From assembly GCA_016784945.1 (NCBI GenBank), contig JADHTP010000024.1, positions 1 to 19,969 on the forward strand: a stretch of 19,969 nucleotides of DNA, written 5' to 3'. The DNA comes from Deltaproteobacteria bacterium. GTDB taxonomy: Bacteria > Myxococcota_A > UBA9042 > DTJE01. Under the pieces are notes generated by a model. It did no database searches. It worked only from the letters and a program-made list of their open reading frames with translations, and was not told where the DNA came from. The position numbers were made by a program, and so were the translations under genes. Shown one piece after another: positions 14,798 to 19,969 of the stretch (the first letter of the stretch is position 1; each line of letters begins with the position of its first letter).

Positions 14798-16449
14798 GCA
14801 CCCGATCCAAGGGCAACATCGTCGGTCTCAAACAAAGCGTGCTCCGGCGCATCCAGAAGCTCCATGACCGTCGGATCGGCGCGAGGGAGTTCGTGTCGCC
14901 TTCCTTTGCAGTGGCCCTCCAGGACGCGGCCCTCGTGGCGGGCCGGCGGGTGGGTGTGCTGGCCGACCGGCGGGGCGCCGTGGTCGATGTGGTGGTGGGT
15001 GACGCGACTTCGCTGGAACCCCCGGCGGACATGCGTCGGAGGGTTGGGCCGGGCCGGCTGGGAGGTCTCCGGTGGGTCCACGTCCGGCTCAACGGCCAGG
15101 GCCTGACCCGCGAGGACCTGTCCACACTCCGCCTTCTTTCGCTGGACGCCTCCGTGGCCGTCCTGGCCGGGGACGTGGGTCGGATGCCGCGGGTGGAGGT
15201 GGCCTATCTGCTGCCCGTGAATCCCCAGGGGCGACTGTGGGAAACCCTCCCGGGGGCCCACCCCGCTGCCCTGGACGTGCGCTTCGACGAGATCCTGAAA
15301 GACATCGAGGGCCAGATGGGACGGGATGCGGCCCACCTCAGAAACGGGCCACGGGAGGGAAACCGGGCCAAGGATGCGGCCATTCTGGTCCTTCCGGTGT
15401 CGGGCCGGGTGGACGTTCAGTGGGAAACCGGAGAACTGCGGTCCCTGTGCCATACGGCGGACCTGGCCGTGGCCGACGTGGTGGTGCAGCGAAGGGACCG
15501 TCCGGATCCGCGGACTCTCGTCGGTCGGGGCAAGCTCAGGGAACTCACCATGCTGGGCCTTCAGAAGGGAGCGGACCTCCTGGTGTTCGGGACCGCCCTG
15601 AGCCCGTCCCAGCAACGGACCGTTGCCCGCGAGACCGGGGTTCGTGTGGTGGATCGGAATCAGCTGATACTGGACATCTTCGCTCGTCACGCCCGGTCCA
15701 ACGAGGGCCGGCTGCAGGTGGAACTGGCCCAGCTCAGCTACAACCTGCCGCGACTGTCCGAAAAGGATGACGCCTTTTCGAGGCTCACCGGCGGCATCGG
15801 CGCCCTGGGCCCGGGCGAAACCAAGCTGGAAACCGAGCGGCGGCGCGCCAGGGACCGCATTCACCTCCTCAAGAGCCGGATCAAGATGCTGTCCGCACAG
15901 CGGGCGGGTCGCAGGAAACGCCGGATCCGCCGCGACGTGCCCCTGGTGGCCCTGGTCGGGTACACCAATGCGGGCAAGTCCACCCTCTTCAACACGGTCA
16001 CCGGCGCCACGGTCCCCGCGGCGAACCGGCTGTTCGCCACCCTGGATCCCACCACCCGGCGGGTGCGTTTTCCAAACCGTCGGGACTTCCTGCTGTCCGA
16101 CACCGTGGGCTTCATCCGGGATCTCCCCGATGAACTGGTCGGGTCTTTTCGCGCCACCCTGGAAGAAGTGGAGACCGCGGACCTGCTGGTGCTCGTCACC
16201 GATGCGGCCGACCCGCACCTGGATGAACAGGTGTCTTCCGTGCGGCGGATCATCGGTGAACTGGGCCTTCAGGACAAACCCACGGTCCTGGCGTTGAACA
16301 AGCGTGACCAGGTGGCGGATCCGCAGGAACTGGACCACAAGATCATGCTCTACGGGGGCATTCCCGTTTGCGGGCTGGAGCCCGGTTCCCTGGAACCCCT
16401 GGTTGAAAAGGTTCTGGTCCTCCTGGGGGACCAGGCGTCCACAGTCTGA
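14794..16449 (+). CDS. hflX: Ribosome-associated GTPase HflX, long form
   Basis: A GTPase that binds ribosomes and helps rescue or split stalled ones. The TTG start overlaps the activator's TGA stop in the sequence TTGA, so translation is probably coupled. It has 551 residues against about 426 in E. coli; the extra length is an N-terminal extension of about 185 residues that I cannot assign. The HflX N-domain follows (about 195-340: VVQRRDRPDPRTLVGRGKL, GVRVVDRNQLILDIFARHA, GGIGALGPGETKLETERR). The G domain has G1 GYTNAGKS (389-396), G2 FATLDPTTR (414-422), G3 DTVGF (436-440) and G4 NKRD (502-505). The G5 region reads GIPVCGLEPGSLEPL, without the common serine-alanine. The stop lies inside a heptamer array (16443-16463). 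Identity is firm; the link to the two-component system is positional. Confidence 0.93.
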   Translation: MSTRSKGNIVGLKQSVLRRIQKLHDRRIGAREFVSPSFAVALQDAALVAGRRVGVLADRRGAVVDVVVGDATSLEPPADMRRRVGPGRLGGLRWVHVRLNGQGLTREDLSTLRLLSLDASVAVLAGDVGRMPRVEVAYLLPVNPQGRLWETLPGAHPAALDVRFDEILKDIEGQMGRDAAHLRNGPREGNRAKDAAILVLPVSGRVDVQWETGELRSLCHTADLAVADVVVQRRDRPDPRTLVGRGKLRELTMLGLQKGADLLVFGTALSPSQQRTVARETGVRVVDRNQLILDIFARHARSNEGRLQVELAQLSYNLPRLSEKDDAFSRLTGGIGALGPGETKLETERRRARDRIHLLKSRIKMLSAQRAGRRKRRIRRDVPLVALVGYTNAGKSTLFNTVTGATVPAANRLFATLDPTTRRVRFPNRRDFLLSDTVGFIRDLPDELVGSFRATLEEVETADLLVLVTDAADPHLDEQVSSVRRIIGELGLQDKPTVLALNKRDQVADPQELDHKIMLYGGIPVCGLEPGSLEPLVEKVLVLLGDQASTV

Positions 16450-16463
16450 AGTCTGCAGCCCAC
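16443..16463. repeat. Heptamer tandem array at the hflX stop codon
   Basis: Three adjacent 7-base units, AGTCTGA-AGTCTGC-AGCCCAC. The first unit contains the hflX TGA stop. Unit sequence differs from the arrays at 9054 and 9777, but the period is the same. Confidence 0.5.
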
Positions 16464-16501
16464 GGCCCGGCATCCATCCTCCGAGTGAAACGGCAGAGAT
16501 G

Positions 16502-16529
16502 TTGATTTCGATAGACAATTCGGGATAAT
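16502..16529 (+). promoter_or_regulatory. Sigma-70-type promoter for the 699-residue lipoprotein gene
   Basis: TTGATT (16502-16507) is followed after 16 bases by GATAAT (16524-16529, 5/6). The local sequence is much more AT-rich than its surroundings. Transcription would begin near 16536, within or just before the hairpin that precedes the ribosome-binding site GGGAGG (16552-16557). Confidence 0.5.
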
Positions 16530-16531
16530 AA

Positions 16532-16551
16532 GGGCCCCAAAATGGGGACCC
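16532..16551 (+). other. Stable GC hairpin in the 5' leader
   Basis: GGGCCCC (16532-16538) pairs with GGGGACCC (16544-16551), with one bulged A and an AAAAT loop. This 7-bp GC stem directly abuts the ribosome-binding site. It has no following U tract, so it is not an intrinsic terminator; protection of the mRNA 5' end or an effect on ribosome access is possible. Confidence 0.45.
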
Positions 16552-16564
16552 GGGAGGTCTTGTT

Positions 16565-18664
16565 ATGGTTTGGAATCGAACCTTCTTGCTGGGGCTGTCG
16601 TCGGTGCTTTTCGCCTGTTCCGGCCCTCATGCAGGTGGCGGCGAGTGCACGGGTGATTCGGACAACGAGTACTGCAAGCCGGTGATGGAAGCCGCGCCCG
16701 ATGACGGCAAGGCGGACTCGGTGGAAGGGCTCAAGGGCCTGCCTTCCTCGGTGGACGGCTCGGACACGGTGGTCTGGGAGGTCTGGAACCAGTGGCACGA
16801 GACCGACACGGCCGAGGCCCGCGCCGCGGGAATGGCCTGGGGACAGGACAGCGGCCTCGACTGGGACGAAAAGTACTCCCGGTGGATCGAATCCATGGAG
16901 AAAATCGACGGATTCGGCACCTACTACAAAACCTTCGAGCTGACCACGCCCTGGGGGAAAAAGTATCCGGCGCCCAACCTGGAGTGCGCCGAGGTGGCCC
17001 TGTTCCTGCGGGCCACCTTTGCCGCGTGGTACCACCTTCCCTTCTACGTGGCAGCCTGGGACCCCTCCGCAGGCCGTGTCTATTTCGGTCATTTCGGTGC
17101 GCGCACCAAGACCGGGCGCTACGGTAACCTCCCCCGGTTCCGGAACAGCTACGACGACCACACCGACACCTGGGACCAGGTGAACTGGCCGTCGGATCCC
17201 AATCTGCGCACGCGGAAACTGTCCAAGAGCGGCGATGATGAAAACGATTTTCTGGGCGACGATCTGTACTCGGGCGCCTATTTTGACGAGATCTTCCTGA
17301 ACAAGCGCGCCGGCTATTTCATGTACTACCTTCTGATCTTCACCGGGTCCATGCACCTGGCTTCGTCGAACAACACCTTCAACCTGAAGCCCGAGGTCAT
17401 GCGCGAGGGGGACGTGCTGCTGGAACGCTGGCAGAAGAAGGGCATCGGACACACCCTGGTGGTCAAACGGGTGGAGCCCCTGCCGGGGGATCGGCTGGAC
17501 GCGGAACTGGCCAGCGGATCCATGCCAAGGAGACAGCCCAAGTGGGAGAGCGGGCCCAGCTCCAAGAGCACCTTTACCAACACGTACTGCGGGGGCGAGG
17601 GCGAAAACCATGACGGCGACGCCTATGCCGCCCTCGGCGGTGGACTGAAGCGGTGGCGGGCCCCGCGAATCGTGAACGGCTATTACAGGAACCGGGTTCC
17701 CGACAAGGACCTGGCCTACTGGATCCCCAGTACCGATCGCGAAGCCATCGCCGGTCGGATCGAGACTCTGCAGGGGTTGCTGGGTGAACTGACGCCGGTG
17801 GAAAAGCGGGACATGCTGGTGGAAAAGATCGAGGACAAGCGCGCCCATCTCAGGGACCATCCATCGTCCTGTTCGGCCCGGATCGGGCGGGAAGAGGCGT
17901 TCAACGACCTGTACGAGGTCATGCAGACGTCCTTCGGCAAGGACCGTGAACAGGTGGACCGGCTGTACCGGAAACTGGATGACTACGTCCTGGCGGAACT
18001 GGTCTACGAACAGTCCAGGACCTGCTGCTGGAACTCCACCACACGGGCCATGTACGAGATCATCATGGACTACAACCTGGCCCAGGCCTGGGACACGGAG
18101 ACCGGGGTCTGCCGATCCGTGGAGGTGTTCAAGGTCAGCGGCGGTGGCTACGATGTCTTCGAAACCCATGCCCAGCTCATCGGTCGCGGCCACGAGTGGG
18201 TGGCCTGGTCGGCGGACGAGTCCTGCCCACAGAGCGACGTGGAGAACGACACCGAGGCCGAGCACACCTGGACGGCCCAGTGCGACATCATCGACGTGCT
18301 GGTGGATGGCGCCGGCCTGCCCGTGGACGAATGCACCGACGTCTTCGAGGGCAATGACGATCGGGACCATGCGGCTCCGGTGCCCCTGGGGGCCTACCCC
18401 GGACTGCGCATCTGCTCCGGGGAGGAGGACTGGTTCGCCGTCACCCTCGACGGAAATGACCGCACGGTGCTCATCGCCTTCGAGACGGCCCTGGGGGACC
18501 TGGACCTGGAACTGTATGGCGGCGACGGGAACCAGATCGGGTTTTCCAACGGGACCGGGGATTCCGAGTCCGTGGACCTGGACGGGCAGCCCGCTGGAAC
18601 GGTGTTCATCCGGGTGTTCGGCTACAACAACGCCACCAACGAGTACACCCTCAAAATTGAGTAA
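16565..18664 (+). CDS. Lipoprotein of unknown family, possible Cys/His hydrolase with PPC domain
   Basis: A 699-residue exported protein. The signal peptide ends in lipobox LFAC (lipid on Cys18), followed by a Cys- and Asp-containing linker. The main region (about 65-320) matches no family I can name. NLECAEVALFLRATFAAWYH (Cys141) followed much later by EGDVLLERWQKKGIGHTLVV (His296) has the order and local pattern of papain-fold NlpC/P60 or transglutaminase-like enzymes, so a Cys/His dyad is suggested, not shown. Residues 390-480 are helical and charged. About 596-699 is a clear bacterial pre-peptidase C-terminal (PPC) beta domain: EEDWFAVTLDGNDRTVLIAF, LDLELYGGDGN, GTVFIRVFGYNN. Twelve or more cysteines suggest disulfides. 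Ribosome-binding site GGGAGG lies 7 bases before the ATG. Its 3' end overlaps the facing gene by 14 bases. Exported location is likely; enzymatic function is a guess. Confidence 0.75.
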   Translation: MVWNRTFLLGLSSVLFACSGPHAGGGECTGDSDNEYCKPVMEAAPDDGKADSVEGLKGLPSSVDGSDTVVWEVWNQWHETDTAEARAAGMAWGQDSGLDWDEKYSRWIESMEKIDGFGTYYKTFELTTPWGKKYPAPNLECAEVALFLRATFAAWYHLPFYVAAWDPSAGRVYFGHFGARTKTGRYGNLPRFRNSYDDHTDTWDQVNWPSDPNLRTRKLSKSGDDENDFLGDDLYSGAYFDEIFLNKRAGYFMYYLLIFTGSMHLASSNNTFNLKPEVMREGDVLLERWQKKGIGHTLVVKRVEPLPGDRLDAELASGSMPRRQPKWESGPSSKSTFTNTYCGGEGENHDGDAYAALGGGLKRWRAPRIVNGYYRNRVPDKDLAYWIPSTDREAIAGRIETLQGLLGELTPVEKRDMLVEKIEDKRAHLRDHPSSCSARIGREEAFNDLYEVMQTSFGKDREQVDRLYRKLDDYVLAELVYEQSRTCCWNSTTRAMYEIIMDYNLAQAWDTETGVCRSVEVFKVSGGGYDVFETHAQLIGRGHEWVAWSADESCPQSDVENDTEAEHTWTAQCDIIDVLVDGAGLPVDECTDVFEGNDDRDHAAPVPLGAYPGLRICSGEEDWFAVTLDGNDRTVLIAFETALGDLDLELYGGDGNQIGFSNGTGDSESVDLDGQPAGTVFIRVFGYNNATNEYTLKIE

Positions 18665-19969
18665 CCCGCCGGACCGCGGCCATTACCACCAACGCCAACA
18701 ACAGGAGCAGGAGCGCGACGGGTGAACCGGCCCCCCCCGTGGCGGTGCAGCCGTTGGAACCACCGGTCGGGCCCGGGTCAAAGGACGGCGTGTCAGGTGG
18801 GGGGACCGTGCCCGTGTCGTAGACCGTGCCCCCGGTTTCGTCGGGCCACTGGGTGCCGGTGTCGCCAACCGTGTCGGGCCAGGGATTCCCCTGGTCGGGA
18901 GCCGCGATCTCACCCGTGTTCTCGGCCGTTCCTTCGTCGGGCGTTCCCTCGTCGGGGACCGGCGTTCCCGGGTCCGGCTGGTCCGGCGCGCAGAACGCGG
19001 CGGGCATGCAGGCGTCACCGATGTCGGTGTCCACGAACTCGCAACAGCCCCCCGGGAAGTCGTCGAGGCAGTCCCCGGACCCCTTGCAGGGGTAGGTGCA
19101 GAAGGACGTGGCGCCAACCCCGCTGGTGTACAGGCAGAACACGCCCCCCAGGTTGGGGTTGCAAAAGGGCAGCGAGGGCTCGGAAGGGTATCCGCAGGGC
19201 CCTCCGGCATGCCCGCCGGGGTCGTAGGGTGGCGGCCCCTGACCGCAGGGCTGGTCCACGGCCTCGAAATCGATGGTCAGTGTGTAGGGGCCGGGATGGT
19301 CCGTGCCAGTGCTCGCCGTGGTGTAGCTGTCGGCCACCACGAAAAGGGGTCCGCAGTCCACCGGGGCCTCCACCACCTTGTCATTGCGTGCGAAACAGTC
19401 CCACTCGTTGAGGGCCCGGTAGAGGTGTACGTCCACATCCGTGTCCCCGTCGTCCTGCACGGCCACGGTGACGGTGCCCGGTTGAACGAGGTCCAGGCGG
19501 TACACCATCTCCGGTCCGTACTCGCCCTTGGCTGGCGCCGCGCCGAGACACACGTCGAACTGATCGGACAGGGACAGGGAGGTGTCGCGCTCGTCCACGA
19601 AGGGGAATGACGTCACCACCACCGGGTTGTCCGCGGTGCCGTCCGGGTAGGAAGACGGGGTGTCCTCGATGGACTGGTACCGGATGGGCGTGTACCCGTT
19701 CACCGAGGTCCAGGAGTCCCAGAAGGTGACGTGCACGTTGTAGCCGGCGGCCTCCAGGAAACGGGGATCGCCGTTGGCCTGGGTGGTTTCGAAGAGCTTG
19801 ACGTGATACCCGGGGATGTTGAAGGCGTCGGCTGGCTTTACGTCCGACGGGTCGATTTCGCTGGACACGTTGTGCATGGACGACGTGCTGTAGTGACCGG
19901 TGTCCCAGGCCCTGCTCACATAGCCAGAGCAGTCCAGGCCCACGGTGCAGGCCAGCACGCCGTCATCGG
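18651..19969 (-). CDS. NlpC/P60-like secreted protein with PPC-like domain and MYXO-CTERM-like tail, 5' end missing
   Basis: Partial: the frame is open to the right window edge, so the start and any signal peptide are not visible. The first visible part, LACTVGLDCSGYVSRAW, holds the NlpC/P60 nucleophile motif (DCSGYVSR). PADAFNIPGYHVKLFE follows, resembling the GD...HV histidine segment, so a peptidoglycan endopeptidase or related amidase is likely. Next is a PPC-like beta domain of about 115 residues (MVYRLDLVQPGTVTVAVQDD, TDVDVHLYRALNEWDCFA). A Cys-rich segment with about twelve cysteines follows, then a Pro/Asp/Gly/Thr-rich stalk. The tail is GCTATGGAGSPVALLLLLLA with terminal VRR, resembling MYXO-CTERM. 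This predicts surface anchoring or sorting by that pathway. A C8 run (18731-18738) encodes the Gly-rich part of the tail. It converges on the preceding lipoprotein gene with overlapping ends. Confidence 0.82.
   Translation of the reverse strand, partial: DDGVLACTVGLDCSGYVSRAWDTGHYSTSSMHNVSSEIDPSDVKPADAFNIPGYHVKLFETTQANGDPRFLEAAGYNVHVTFWDSWTSVNGYTPIRYQSIEDTPSSYPDGTADNPVVVTSFPFVDERDTSLSLSDQFDVCLGAAPAKGEYGPEMVYRLDLVQPGTVTVAVQDDGDTDVDVHLYRALNEWDCFARNDKVVEAPVDCGPLFVVADSYTTASTGTDHPGPYTLTIDFEAVDQPCGQGPPPYDPGGHAGGPCGYPSEPSLPFCNPNLGGVFCLYTSGVGATSFCTYPCKGSGDCLDDFPGGCCEFVDTDIGDACMPAAFCAPDQPDPGTPVPDEGTPDEGTAENTGEIAAPDQGNPWPDTVGDTGTQWPDETGGTVYDTGTVPPPDTPSFDPGPTGGSNGCTATGGAGSPVALLLLLLALVVMAAVRRVTQF

Noticed and set aside
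1..19969. CRISPR array, insertion sequence, prophage or integron
   Set aside because: I saw no regularly spaced repeats, transposase or integrase motifs, or attachment-site duplications next to the tRNA genes.

Overview
This is a GC-rich window of bacterial chromosome. It most resembles a myxobacterium or a relative from the former Deltaproteobacteria. The clues are lipoproteins with long Asp/Gly/Pro-rich linkers after the lipobox, MYXO-CTERM-like C-terminal tails (Cys, Gly-rich stretch, hydrophobic helix, Arg), a transmembrane Ser/Thr-kinase-like protein, and a sigma-54 two-component system. No phage, transposase, CRISPR array or antibiotic cluster is visible. The assignment is inference from gene style only.

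Layout: the left edge holds the 3' part of rsmA (+), facing gyrA (-). A structured intergenic element lies between them (about 437-600). Upstream of gyrA on the same strand is a 690-residue membrane protein with a kinase fold that has lost its catalytic residues, i.e. a pseudokinase, followed by a TPR-like tail. Diverging from it is a 1169-residue lipoprotein of glycoside hydrolase family 57 with a starch-binding-like C-terminus. Immediately beyond and convergent with it is the wreck of a second GH57-type secreted protein (9056-9675, -). Then comes an AtoE-type short-chain fatty acid transporter (+). It converges on a three-gene tRNA cluster (Ser-UGA, Ser-GCU, Arg-ACG; -), with a second copy of the structured element between them (11256-11437). 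Diverging from the tRNAs is a likely operon: sensor histidine kinase, NtrC-type sigma-54 activator, and a long HflX GTPase whose TTG start overlaps the activator's stop codon. At the right end, two secreted proteins face each other and overlap by 14 bases at their 3' ends. One is a lipoprotein of unknown family with a possible Cys/His dyad and a PPC domain. The other is an NlpC/P60-like protein with a PPC-like domain, a Cys-rich region and a MYXO-CTERM-like tail; it is cut by the window edge.

Working together: the extracellular alpha-glucan enzyme and the short-chain fatty acid carrier would fit a polymer-degrading, acid-exchanging lifestyle, but nothing ties them into one operon. The best candidates for something little described are (i) the repeated structured element found between convergent genes, (ii) the transmembrane pseudokinase, (iii) heptamer tandem arrays at gene ends, and (iv) the convergent pair of PPC-bearing secreted putative cysteine hydrolases.
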